The notes: generated by a model not told the origin, from the sequence alone. Positions 43,804 through 52,604 are shown, numbered from the stretch's first letter. The stretch is 64,000 nt of DNA from Oscillospiraceae bacterium (GCA_015067485.1 SVMJ01000010.1:1-64000); one strand, 5' to 3'. A program made the numbers and translations.

Positions 43804-43807
43804 AGTA

Positions 43808-44060
43808 GTCCCACCATCCCAAAAGATTTGGCAGGGACTCAGCCTTCGGCAGAAGGCTTTATGCCCCTGCCTGTCTTATCTTATGTGAGACGCCCACGTT
43901 TGGTGACAGAAAAAACACGATTCCCGGGGTATGTAGAAGCGTGTTCCACAGACCCCCGGAATTGTGTTTGTTATTCAAAAAGCATCCCAACCCACCGCGT
44001 AATAGCCTGTAAGCACGGTACTTTGCCGCCGCCATTGAGCCGAAGCCATCTTGTTTCTGT
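43808..44060 (-). ncRNA. Long structured leader or independent small RNA
   Basis: Minus strand, read from about 44060. The 5' ACAGAAA (44060-44054) pairs with TTTCTGT (43912-43906) and encloses a strong hairpin, AAACAC-ATTCC-GGGG with CCCC-GGAAT-GTGTTT (about 43917-43972). Further on, GGCAGGG pairs with CCCTGCC around an AAGCCTTC/GAAGGCT inner stem (about 43825-43880). It then runs into the ribosome site of the cysteine-rich gene. Either a riboswitch-type leader or a separate ncRNA. I cannot assign a family. Confidence 0.5.
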
Positions 44061-44066
44061 ATACAT

Positions 44067-44096
44067 AGTATACCACAAGATATAGCGGTCAGTCAG
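44067..44096 (-). promoter_or_regulatory. Promoter of the structured RNA / cysteine-rich gene
   Basis: CTGACT (44091-44096), 18-base spacer, TATACT (44067-44072), extended -10 (TGG before it). Confidence 0.65.
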
Positions 44097-44136
44097 TTAA
44101 AATATCATCACATATAGTTACAAATAGTTACAGTTG

Positions 44137-45291
44137 TTACCGAAGAAGATTCATCGCTTCGTCGATGGAAGATGCCGAGACTACCCCGCTCACGCGCAGG
44201 TATTCAAGCAGGGTCCCAGTGCTGCCTTTGCGAGCGGTAAGTAGTGCGCGATACGAGAGATAGACCATCTGATCGCGGTAGAATGTGGACTTGTTCAGAC
44301 TATCTTGTTCTGCTTTGGAAATGAGCCCGATTTTGACCGCGTGAGCGAGTGCCGCGTCCCACTGAAAGTCGCCCTTTGCATCGTCGTAGCCGAGTGCGCG
44401 GAGCAGGAATGTCATGTACTGGGTGGCGCTGACCGGGTTGTTCGGCGTGAAGCGATTAGCAGATGTGCCGTTGGTGTAGCCCTTGCTGTAGGCATGACCG
44501 ATGTAGCCATTTGCCCAAGTCGGGACATCGCCGAACGGATGACGGGATGTGCCGCGAAGTGCGACGGATTCTTCCCCGAGCAAGCGGACCAGCATGGTGG
44601 CGGCTTCCGCACGGGTGGCGGTTTTGCCGAGATTAAAGCCGGTGGATGTACCTTGGAAGAGACCCATGCGTTTGAGTGCTTGCGCGTGCGCTACATATTG
44701 TGGCTCGTATGCCACAGAAGTTACACGGTAGAAGCCTTGTACGCCCACGGTTGCGGACTGGGATGTGATACGCACACCCGACCGGTCGCGTGCAGGGAGC
44801 ATATAACGCGCGTTTTGGCTCACTGAGCCGCCTGCCGCAAGGGACTTGCCCGCGGTCAGATCGATGATCGAGCCGCCGTTTGCAATACCCGAACCCGAGC
44901 GGAGCAGGATTTGTGTTCCTGCCGCGCCCGAGATTACATCGTCTTTTTGCAGGTGGATGAAGCGGGTGGTATCCGAATAGTAGAAGTATTTTCCGTTTTG
45001 CTGGAGATACGCGAGTACTTTATCGGATGCCGCACCGATGAGACCTGCGTTACTGAGTTTTCCCAACGCCTCGGTGCGTTTTTCACGCAGATCGTCCACG
45101 TCTACGCCCGCGGCAGAATCCACACGGGATTTGATCGCGGCGGTGAGTTCGGCATGGATCTGGTTGGACAAGTAGCTGAGCGAGACCACGGGGTCTGCCG
45201 CATCTCCGCCCGACGCGCAGGTAAGCCATGTGAGCCCGAGCAGGATCACACAGCACAGCACGAGGGATACTCTTGTCCAAATTCGTTTCAT
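44137..45291 (-). CDS. SLH-domain surface protein
   Basis: A 384-residue exported protein: signal segment (RVSLVLCCVILLGLTWLTCASG), an N-terminal region of unknown function (about 30-200), and SLH repeats. The latter show as MGLFQGTS-FNLGKTATRAEAATMLVRLLG, then PFGDVPTWANGYIGHAYSKGYTNG, and a more diverged third. SLH domains bind secondary wall polymers and tie proteins to the cell surface. The N-terminal part is not recognised. It follows rex by 10 bases in the same direction. Confidence 0.86.
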   Translation of the reverse strand: MKRIWTRVSLVLCCVILLGLTWLTCASGGDAADPVVSLSYLSNQIHAELTAAIKSRVDSAAGVDVDDLREKRTEALGKLSNAGLIGAASDKVLAYLQQNGKYFYYSDTTRFIHLQKDDVISGAAGTQILLRSGSGIANGGSIIDLTAGKSLAAGGSVSQNARYMLPARDRSGVRITSQSATVGVQGFYRVTSVAYEPQYVAHAQALKRMGLFQGTSTGFNLGKTATRAEAATMLVRLLGEESVALRGTSRHPFGDVPTWANGYIGHAYSKGYTNGTSANRFTPNNPVSATQYMTFLLRALGYDDAKGDFQWDAALAHAVKIGLISKAEQDSLNKSTFYRDQMVYLSYRALLTARKGSTGTLLEYLRVSGVVSASSIDEAMNLLR

Positions 45292-45301
45292 GAAAAACTC
45301 C

Positions 45302-45931
45302 TTAATCTTCGCTGATTTGGTAGCACAGGGTCATCATACTGTCGGAGAAGTGGACATTTTCCACGGTAACCGACGGGTTTTTGACCTGAAGTTCTACGTT
45401 GGTGAAATTCCAAATGCCTTTGACGCCCAAGTCGCTCAGACGCTCGGCAGTCGCTTTTGCAAATGCTGCCGGGATGGTCAGGATCGCGACTTCAACTTTG
45501 TTTTCACGGATGAAAGCGTCCATCTCGTCGACGGGAAGCACCGGGATCTGATGGATGACGTCGCCCACGATGGAAGTGTCGGTATCAAAGGCGGCGAGCA
45601 ACTGAAATCCGCATTGCACGAAATTGAAATTTCGGATGAGTGCGCGACCGATGTTACCCACGCCCAAGATGACCGCGGAATGCGTGCGGTCAATCCCGAT
45701 GATGGAAGCCACCTGTTCGCGTAAGGTGTCAACATTGTATCCGTAACCTTGCTGACCGAATCCACCGAAGCAGTTGAAATCCTGACGGATCTGCGATGCG
45801 GTGAGCCCCATCTGTTCGGCAAGCGCGCGCGACGAGATCTTTTGGATCCCGTTTTGATACAACTCGTCCAGATAGCGGTAGTACTTCGGCATACGACGAA
45901 TGACCGCCATGGATACATTTTCCTTACGCAT
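45302..45931 (-). CDS. rex: Redox-sensing transcriptional repressor Rex
   Basis: A 209-residue protein: winged helix (ISSRALAEQMGLTASQIRQDFNCFGGFGQQGYGY) and an NAD(H)-binding Rossmann domain (VILGVGNIGRALI). Rex represses fermentation and NADH-regenerating genes until the NADH/NAD ratio rises. Start 45931 follows AGGTGA; the internal ATG (MAVIRRMPK) is an alternative. It lies 15 bases after icd. I see no clear Rex operator nearby. Confidence 0.95.
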   Translation of the reverse strand: MRKENVSMAVIRRMPKYYRYLDELYQNGIQKISSRALAEQMGLTASQIRQDFNCFGGFGQQGYGYNVDTLREQVASIIGIDRTHSAVILGVGNIGRALIRNFNFVQCGFQLLAAFDTDTSIVGDVIHQIPVLPVDEMDAFIRENKVEVAILTIPAAFAKATAERLSDLGVKGIWNFTNVELQVKNPSVTVENVHFSDSMMTLCYQISED

Positions 45932-45945
45932 GGTTTTTCACCTAC

Positions 45946-47094
45946 TTACTTCTCGAGTTTGCTCATGACGTAATCTGCGAATTCCGCACAGGTTGCGCCG
46001 GTATCACGACCGGTGATCACGAGCTTCTTTTCTTCAAACATACACACGTTGAGTGCGTTCTCCAAGCGAGCTGCTTTTTCGGTCTCGCCGATGTGCTCAA
46101 GCAGCATGACAGCCGCACGGAGCATACTGCACGGGTCTGCGTACTTGTCGCGACCTTCCTGTACCATACGCGGAGCCGAGCCGTGGATCGCTTCAAACAT
46201 TGCGTAGCGTTTCCCCACGTTTGCGCTGCCCGCGGTACCCACACCGCCTTGGAATTCTGCTGCTTCGTCGGTCAGAATGTCGCCGTAGAGGTTCGGGAGA
46301 ACCATGACCTGGAAGTCGCGGCGGCGCTTCTGGTCGACCAGTTTTGCGGTCATAATATCGATGTACCAGTCGTCAAATGCAATATCCGGATGCTCTGCCG
46401 CAACCGCTTTGCAGATGTCAAGGAACTTACCGTCGGTGGTCTTGATGACATTTGCCTTGGTAACCGCAGTTACACGGGTACGACCCATGCGCTCCGCATA
46501 GTCGAATGCCAGACGCGCGATACGATCGCTCCCCTGAGTGGTTGCGATGGTGAAGTCGATCGCCAGATCTTCGGTAACATTGATGCCCATGCTGCCGACC
46601 GCATAGCCGCCTTCGGTGTTTTCACGGAAGAACATCCAGTCGATGCCTTCTTCCGGGACTTTGACCGGGCGCATATTTGCAAACAGATCAAGTTCCTTAC
46701 GCATTGCAACGTTTGCGCTTTCGATGTTCGGCCACGGATCACCCTTACGCGGGGTGGTGGTCGGACCCTTCAAAATGACGTGGCATTCTTTGAGTTCTGC
46801 CAAAACGTCATCCGGGATCGCTTTGCCGACCGCTGCACGGTTTTCAATGGTGAGCCCGTTGATGTCGCGGAATTCGATCTTCCCGCTTGCAATTTCATCT
46901 TTGAGTAAGAACTTCAAAACGCGAGCCGCCTGCTCGGTGATCGCCGGACCGATGCCGTCGCCACCGCAAACGCCGATGATGAGTTTCGGGAGTTTTGCAT
47001 AATCAATGAAATCGTCTTCCGCTTTCATCTTCTCGACGCGCGCGAGCTGCAGTTCAATAATCTTCTCAAATGCTGCACGAACCTGTTCTGTCAT
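45946..47094 (-). CDS. icd: Isocitrate/isopropylmalate-family dehydrogenase, probably NAD-dependent isocitrate dehydrogenase
   Basis: A 382-residue beta-decarboxylating dehydrogenase. Motifs: GDGIGPAI, the substrate loop SANVAMRKELDLFANMRPVK, FFRENTEGGYA, and the metal-binding NLYGDILTDEAAEFQGGVG. The Ser-Asn-x-x-x-Arg loop fits isocitrate rather than isopropylmalate. An N-terminal extension of ~35 residues is longer than usual. A good promoter and AAGGTGG ribosome site precede it; rex follows. Cofactor assignment is inference. Confidence 0.85.
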   Translation of the reverse strand: MTEQVRAAFEKIIELQLARVEKMKAEDDFIDYAKLPKLIIGVCGGDGIGPAITEQAARVLKFLLKDEIASGKIEFRDINGLTIENRAAVGKAIPDDVLAELKECHVILKGPTTTPRKGDPWPNIESANVAMRKELDLFANMRPVKVPEEGIDWMFFRENTEGGYAVGSMGINVTEDLAIDFTIATTQGSDRIARLAFDYAERMGRTRVTAVTKANVIKTTDGKFLDICKAVAAEHPDIAFDDWYIDIMTAKLVDQKRRRDFQVMVLPNLYGDILTDEAAEFQGGVGTAGSANVGKRYAMFEAIHGSAPRMVQEGRDKYADPCSMLRAAVMLLEHIGETEKAARLENALNVCMFEEKKLVITGRDTGATCAEFADYVMSKLEK

Positions 47095-47138
47095 AGTAAA
47101 ACCACCTTATCTAAGTTGAGAATTTTTACACATTCTAT

Positions 47139-47167
47139 ATTTTACTGTTTTTTTCGTCAAATGTCAA
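47139..47167 (-). promoter_or_regulatory. Promoter of icd-rex
   Basis: TTGACA (47162-47167), 17-base spacer, TAAAAT (47139-47144) on the minus strand. Confidence 0.8.
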
Positions 47168-47169
47168 TC

Positions 47170-47735
47170 GTTGCGCACACGGAAAATTCATCCGAAAAAC
47201 GGCGATATTACAATTTGTATTATCCAAATTATTCATCATTCTGTATATCCTGTATGCGTCGTATAAAGTTTTGGGTTTTGATTTCCTTTTTTTGCCTTTT
47301 TCGGGCAAATCACCCGTGGCACAATGGGTTGTGCAGGTTTTCCCCAAATATGCATTTTTTCGCTTTTCGGTATTTTTTTCGCATAAATTTCCCCGCGTTT
47401 TGGTTTACGTAAATCTTTTATTTTTAGTGGATTGCGGATAGTTTTCCACATTATCCACAGAGTTTTCCACATGGCAAATCCCTTGTATTCACAGGCTGTT
47501 TTCTCTTTCTCCACTTTTACTCCACCCCGCGCAAGTTGAATTTCGGCTTGTTTCGACTTTTGCGTTTTGGTTTACATAAATACCGACTCTTTCCATCTCC
47601 CTCACCCGGATTTGTTACCAAAAAGTTTCTTTTTTGCGAAACCGCGCCAAAACCCCTTGATTTCCATGATTTTTCGCCTTGTTACCCCTTTGTTACCTCT
47701 TTGTTTTTATTCATTATATTGTATAAATATGAGAG
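47170..47735. other. Non-coding gap with DnaA boxes and a 20-base direct repeat
   Basis: No convincing gene. The sequence is rich in T-runs and holds three DnaA-box-like sites and two copies of GCGTTTTGGTTTACRTAAAT at 47395-47414 and 47562-47581 (19 of 20 bases equal). A small inverted repeat GCACAAT / TTGTGC lies near 47320. Confidence 0.7.
47442..47471 (+). promoter_or_regulatory. Cluster of three DnaA boxes
   Basis: TTTTCCACA (47442-47450), TTATCCACA (47451-47459, perfect consensus) and TTTTCCACA (47463-47471), all in one direction within 30 bases. DnaA binds TTATCCACA. No dnaA/dnaN genes and no change of gene direction are seen here, so a chromosomal origin is not supported. Confidence 0.6.
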
Positions 47736-47765
47736 AACCGACCTTGGAAGACTCCAAGGTCGGTT
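47736..47765. terminator. Terminator after the large lyase gene
   Basis: 13-bp stem AACCGACCTTGGA / TCCAAGGTCGGTT with loop AGAC, just beyond the minus-strand stop. Confidence 0.82.
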
Positions 47766-47770
47766 TTTGT

Positions 47771-50700
47771 TTAATTCCACGGATCGGAGTAATCGTTGTC
47801 GATGTTGGGTTGCGATTCCACCACGGCTACGATTTTGCGGAACACTTCTTTGTTCGTCTCCGATTCATCCGGATTTTCAAGCCCTTTCTTTGCCACTTCA
47901 TAGACCGAGCGGGATGCGCCCGTATCCGAATACACCACTCTGCCGTCTTCCAAAATCGCGTAGGCACGTGCGGTATAGGCGCGCGTGTAGTTCTGTTCTG
48001 CGATCTGAGTGATAACCGCGGTGAACGTGATGGTGTCATCGGTTTCCGCATAGAGATTCTTTGCGGGGACTTTTGCTACCGTATGACCGCCCAATGTCGC
48101 ACCGATCTCAAGTTCCGAGATGTCTTTGATATCGGCAGTCGGGATCAAGATAGTTCCAAACTCTTTCACTTTCCCGAAATCCCCACTCTTCTCAATGGTG
48201 GAGAAGAAGCGAAGCCCCTGATCGCCTTTCATGCGAATCTGCGCACCGTTTATGGTCGTGAGTGTTACATCGGGACCACCAAGTGAAGCTTCCTTGGTGA
48301 GCGGGATTTCGAAGTTGTTGCCGACTGCGATATCGTAGGTGTAACCCGAGCCGTTGACAAAACTGAAATCCCCCACATCCAGGGTAACCGTTCCGTCTGC
48401 ATTCTTCACGGCATTTTTAATTTTGTAGGAGTGTGCTTTGTCTTTGATAAACACATAGCGCCCCACGATATCTTCGAGATCCATCCCGGTATTCGGCGTT
48501 ACTGTAATGGTGTTTTCAAACGAGAGCGTTTTGGTGAAGTCTTTTACCTTGCCTGTATAAGACGCGGTCGCAGTCATATCACCGAGTTTCGTGCCGTCAC
48601 TGATAAAGGAGTTTACAATGATACCATTTTCGCGTGTTACGACGCCCACAAAGCCTTGGAAGTCGAGCCACCCGTCCACTTGGTACGCTACCTGGTTGTT
48701 TGTTGCATAGATGATGTAATCTTCGCGCCCGTTTTCCATCGTAACCTTGACCGCATACGCCTTATCGGTGGAAGTCGGGGTTGCGCCGCCGGTGCGAACC
48801 ACACTCACCACTTCGCTCTTTGCGATGTAGGGTTCGGCATCATACGGTTCATAGACCGTGGTGAACAGGCTGTCGAGATTTGAGCCTTTGCGGGAGACCA
48901 AAAGCGAACGAACAGAACTCGGGTTGGAATTGGTCTGTGGGGGCTCTGCGGACGCGATGGAGACTTGCGTAGGAATGAAATCATTCAGCTGTGTAATTTT
49001 GAGATGCAGATTAACATTTGTCGGACCGAGTTTTCTGAAGTCCGTAATCTTGTAATCCAAGCTGAACGGACCGGTTGGGGTTGCGTGGGAAACATCGTAG
49101 AACCCGTCATAGCCCGAAGCCTTGGCATAATTTCCGTATTCCACACCCGGACCTGCATAAGTGCCGCCGCTTTGCTTGGTAAACGTCAGATTTTCGGCAA
49201 ACGGCGCGGTGTTGGACACCGGATGGAATGCGAAGGTGTGGGTATTTCCGCCGATGACACGGAAGAAGTCCACCCCGTAACTGACATCGTCATCGTAATC
49301 TACCATGACCAAAGTACGGCGGTATTCGCTTGTTACGGAATATGCGCCCGGGACACGTGCATCCATCACCTGAACTCTGCCGTCATTGTCCCCGTCGAAG
49401 TGGAGTGCTGTGCCTTGGGTAACTTCGCTCTGCTTTACATCGTTTACCTGAACGGTATTATGGATGATGGTGGAACGGTCCCAGTTGAGGGTACGCGGCG
49501 TCTCCGATGTGGATTCCGGGTAACCGAAATCAGATGCAACCGGTACGCCGTACGCATCGATGCCAATGTTCAGAACCGCAGGATGCCCGTGGTTGGTGGT
49601 ACGCCCGAAGTACATCCAGAAATCACGTTGGGTATCGTCTTGGACAGAATTCTGTGTCCCATCACGGAGCGCGAAGTAGCCGAAGGATCCCGTCATTGCG
49701 GAAGATTCATCAAACGGATACTCGCCGTGCGTGTCAACGACCGCTTGGATATCGTCTGCGATCGTTTCCGCAGGGGTAAAGATACTCGCCTGGATACCAT
49801 CAGATTGATTGCCGTTTAAGAAGTAGATATACTGTGCGATTTCCGGGTCTTTTGTGCGTTGGAATGCAGTGATGAGACGTGAGATATTCACATTGAACGC
49901 ATTGTTTGCAATCCCGCCCGAGTCGCCGATGGGGGCAGTTCCGTTTCGTGCGAGAGTGAGTGGGAAATTGGTTTTTAAGAGTTTTACAAATTTGACATTG
50001 TCATACAGGTTTGCGCCCGCATAGCCATCGTAACTCTCCAGCGCATCGACAATACCGAGGTAGGATGTTACCCAGGTATCCGCGTATCCCGGTGCAGCTT
50101 CGTTCCCCTGCCCGTCGCGGTTGATCGCACTTAAAATATTGGCAGTAACGTTACCACCCGAGCCCATGACCCAGTCGAGCGTGTTTGCGGTGTCCGGCAT
50201 GGTGTCAAGCACCACCGCCGCCATGGTTGCGGTGGACTGATGCATACCGGAGTTGCCGTAGATCTGATTTTCGCTGCGGACGCCTTTGATGACTTCACGG
50301 AGTAGTCCGTTTTCGATATTCTGACGAATTTTTGCGGAGGTGGATTTATCATTCCCTACCCCGCCGCGAGATTCATTTGTGCTTCCGTGTGCGCCGCGCG
50401 CATCACCGAGCGAATAGGTTTTGGCTTTATCGGACAAAAACGCAACGACCGATTCATCGTCGTATGCGGGATAGAAATAGTCATAGTACATACAGAGGTC
50501 TCGTGCAAGACCCGTTTCCCAAATCCCGCCGATCACGCGACCGCGTGCGGTGTTGAAGTCCGAGTTTGCCATGGTGGGGAAATATTCGGAAACATACATA
50601 TCGGGGTAGACGTCTGCAATACGGTCCACCATGATCGCGCCCAGGCGCCCGTACTTGATATCGCCCGTGTAGATGTATGCATTTCCGAGCGCACCTAAAA

Positions 50701-52246
50701 TACTGCGGATGGCGCCGCCGTACCACACCGCCCAGTGGTTGTAATATGCGATATAGGTATGTGTGCGCTCAAGATTATAAGTAGTTGTATTCAATTTGAA
50801 CGAGTAACTTTCTCCGGTTCTATAGCCGTAGCCGTCGTCTACACCCCAGCCCGCTCCCTTTTGGGGGTAGAGGTCATTGGTCAAATACTGCGAGCCGTTT
50901 TTCTTTGCGAGTTCATAATCGAAAAAGCCGTGTTCGTTGATGCCGGCTTCATAGAACTTCCCAAAATCATTGGATGGGAAGTAGTTTCGGCAAGCCGGAC
51001 ACTGAAGTTTCCACGGATTGTTTATCACATCGTACTTCCACGGATAGAAGTCGCCCGTGTAATCCACCAGGTTCTGATCGCAGTAATGGCAGTTATAGAT
51101 TTCCGGGTCCCAACGCGCCGCAGTGTTGCACGCACGCGGGAGATCCTGCGATGTGATAAGGCTCCACAGCAGGTCTTCTTGTCCGACATAAAAGTCGGCC
51201 AAGGCGATCGCATTTTGTTTCGTCTGTTGCGCCCAGTCGTATTGGGCGATATTCTGCTGTGCGGCTTCACGCTTTTCCATGGTCATATAGGTCGGTTTGG
51301 TCTTGCTTACGGAACCCGACTGCTCCGCCGCGACCGTAACCGAAATTGAGTGGGACCCCACGACTTCTCCGCAGGCCGCAGAGACGGTTACCGTACAGGA
51401 ACCGCTTTTGAGTGCAGATACTTTGACAGATGCGCTCTCTCCGTCATGGATCAGTTCCGCAGTCGCAACCGAAGTGTCGGAAGATGCCACGGAGAGCGCG
51501 GTCAAATCACTTGCGTTCAATTCTGTACCGTCCACCGAGAAAGTAAGCGGAACGGTTTTGGTTTCACTCTTTTCAAGACTGACTGCATCTGCCGTGATCT
51601 TCAGAACACCACCGTCCGCCGCAAACAGAGAGAGCGCACTCACCCATGCCGCTTTTGCAACCTGTTCGGGTGCAACTTCCATGGTAAAGATATAGTCGCC
51701 GGCATCCAGCGTCTGCACGTCAAATTCCGGCTGCAGCTGATAGGCAGTCGATGCGCGGTATGTGTCAAAATCACCGATGAAGTATTTGGTATCGCGCGGA
51801 TTTTCCGCACCGAGCGGTGCAAGATATGCGTTGAATTTACCGCCGCTTGTAAGCCCTGCATGTGTGAGTACAGGGAGATAGGTTCCGCCGGTCTCCACAC
51901 GAATCGTCCATGCCACCCATTCTCCCGCGGAGCCCAGGAAATGCGGACCGAATTCCGGAAGGTTTGCGGAAGATTTCACCCACTGCCAAGTGGTCCCTTC
52001 GGATTTTCCATAGTAAATGAAGGAGTCGCTTAAATAGTTGTGATAGTTTTCGGATGTGTCTTCCCAGCCCCAGGTGGTTACCTCGTGCGGCTGGTAAGCG
52101 GAAGTACTCCACTGCCCATGACGCAAACGCATGAAGTTATAATAATAGGCCGGCGTGATTTCCGTTTCTGTTTCGGCCGCCATGACGGGGACAAACGACA
52201 GAAGCATGCAAAACACCAAAAGCAAACTCAAAACTCTCTTTTTCAT
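47771..52246 (-). CDS. Large secreted heparinase II/III-like polysaccharide lyase with WPWN-type C-terminal module
   Basis: About 1491 residues. Start 52246 gives a signal peptide (MKKRVLSLLLVFCMLLSFVP) and follows AAGGAGA. Order: a carbohydrate-binding-like region, a bacterial Ig-like domain (about 205-300), and a helical alpha/alpha-barrel-like region with CHYCDQ and CPAC cysteine pairs (probable zinc site). Next comes a heparinase II/III-type beta domain (FGRTTNHGHPAVLNIGIDAYG, SDFGYPES, with catalytic-type His and Tyr), more beta domains, and the C-terminal module NGAQIRMKGDQGLRF ending DYSDPWN. It should cleave an acidic polysaccharide outside the cell. The substrate is unknown, and no sugar-use genes are clustered with it. 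The C-terminal module is shared with the three wall hydrolases 27-36 kb away. Confidence 0.8.
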   Translation of the reverse strand: MKKRVLSLLLVFCMLLSFVPVMAAETETEITPAYYYNFMRLRHGQWSTSAYQPHEVTTWGWEDTSENYHNYLSDSFIYYGKSEGTTWQWVKSSANLPEFGPHFLGSAGEWVAWTIRVETGGTYLPVLTHAGLTSGGKFNAYLAPLGAENPRDTKYFIGDFDTYRASTAYQLQPEFDVQTLDAGDYIFTMEVAPEQVAKAAWVSALSLFAADGGVLKITADAVSLEKSETKTVPLTFSVDGTELNASDLTALSVASSDTSVATAELIHDGESASVKVSALKSGSCTVTVSAACGEVVGSHSISVTVAAEQSGSVSKTKPTYMTMEKREAAQQNIAQYDWAQQTKQNAIALADFYVGQEDLLWSLITSQDLPRACNTAARWDPEIYNCHYCDQNLVDYTGDFYPWKYDVINNPWKLQCPACRNYFPSNDFGKFYEAGINEHGFFDYELAKKNGSQYLTNDLYPQKGAGWGVDDGYGYRTGESYSFKLNTTTYNLERTHTYIAYYNHWAVWYGGAIRSILGALGNAYIYTGDIKYGRLGAIMVDRIADVYPDMYVSEYFPTMANSDFNTARGRVIGGIWETGLARDLCMYYDYFYPAYDDESVVAFLSDKAKTYSLGDARGAHGSTNESRGGVGNDKSTSAKIRQNIENGLLREVIKGVRSENQIYGNSGMHQSTATMAAVVLDTMPDTANTLDWVMGSGGNVTANILSAINRDGQGNEAAPGYADTWVTSYLGIVDALESYDGYAGANLYDNVKFVKLLKTNFPLTLARNGTAPIGDSGGIANNAFNVNISRLITAFQRTKDPEIAQYIYFLNGNQSDGIQASIFTPAETIADDIQAVVDTHGEYPFDESSAMTGSFGYFALRDGTQNSVQDDTQRDFWMYFGRTTNHGHPAVLNIGIDAYGVPVASDFGYPESTSETPRTLNWDRSTIIHNTVQVNDVKQSEVTQGTALHFDGDNDGRVQVMDARVPGAYSVTSEYRRTLVMVDYDDDVSYGVDFFRVIGGNTHTFAFHPVSNTAPFAENLTFTKQSGGTYAGPGVEYGNYAKASGYDGFYDVSHATPTGPFSLDYKITDFRKLGPTNVNLHLKITQLNDFIPTQVSIASAEPPQTNSNPSSVRSLLVSRKGSNLDSLFTTVYEPYDAEPYIAKSEVVSVVRTGGATPTSTDKAYAVKVTMENGREDYIIYATNNQVAYQVDGWLDFQGFVGVVTRENGIIVNSFISDGTKLGDMTATASYTGKVKDFTKTLSFENTITVTPNTGMDLEDIVGRYVFIKDKAHSYKIKNAVKNADGTVTLDVGDFSFVNGSGYTYDIAVGNNFEIPLTKEASLGGPDVTLTTINGAQIRMKGDQGLRFFSTIEKSGDFGKVKEFGTILIPTADIKDISELEIGATLGGHTVAKVPAKNLYAETDDTITFTAVITQIAEQNYTRAYTARAYAILEDGRVVYSDTGASRSVYEVAKKGLENPDESETNKEVFRKIVAVVESQPNIDNDYSDPWN

Positions 52247-52286
52247 GTTGTTTCTCCTTAAAATCGCATTTTGCGTATACGGATAA

Positions 52287-52315
52287 ATTTTATCACAGAA
52301 GAAACAAATTTGCAA
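52287..52315 (-). promoter_or_regulatory. Promoter of the large lyase gene
   Basis: TTGCAA (52310-52315), 17-base spacer, TAAAAT (52287-52292), with the same TTCTGTGA directly before the -10 as the second GH25 gene. Confidence 0.7.
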
Positions 52316-52394
52316 TCAATATTTTACACTTTCGCAAAAACTACGACCACGAAGATCGCCTTTTGCTTTGCAAAGGAAATAGCGCGCCAAAGGC

Positions 52395-52500
52395 GAGACG
52401 ATGGGGATCTACCCGCGCACTCACAAACAGTTATTTTCTCGATGGGGATCGCTTTTCTGTCTTCGCAAAGGATGTGAAATGAGACGATGGGGATCGCTTT
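52395..52500. repeat. Repeats derived from the 3' end of tRNA-Ala
   Basis: GAGACGATGGGGATC at 52395-52409, CGATGGGGATCGC from 52440, and GAGACGATGGGGATCGC at 52481-52497 repeat the reverse complement of the T-arm/acceptor end of the tRNA-Ala gene (52655-52670). The last two are part of a ~45-base tandem unit (ATCGCTTTTC-GTCT-CGCAAAGGA). Confidence 0.7.
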
Positions 52501-52525
52501 TCCGTCTCCGCAAAGGAAGTGGATT

Positions 52526-52560
52526 GTGAAGGAGAAACCATTTGCGGGTTTCTCCTTCAC
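52526..52560. terminator. Strong stem-loop, probably terminator
   Basis: Perfect 14-bp stem GTGAAGGAGAAACC / GGTTTCTCCTTCAC followed by GTTTTATC. It lies among several short GC hairpins (GCGCC GCA GGCGC, GTTCCC GTA GGGAAC). Confidence 0.6.
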
Positions 52561-52604
52561 GTTTTATCAGCGCGCCGCAGGCGCTATTGTTCCCGTAGGG
52601 AACA

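Noticed and set aside
43473-43805. A 110-codon plus-strand frame rich in Arg and Ser
   Set aside because: Exact antisense of the cysteine-rich gene, whose strand has the ribosome site, promoter and terminator.
43808-44060. 6S RNA, T-box or cobalamin riboswitch
   Set aside because: I could not match the conserved cores of these families; the structure is only described.
44137-45291. SLH protein as part of the rex operon regulon
   Set aside because: Close spacing only; no functional link is visible.
47442-47471. Chromosomal replication origin
   Set aside because: Only three boxes, no dnaA-dnaN, and no switch of gene direction on either side.
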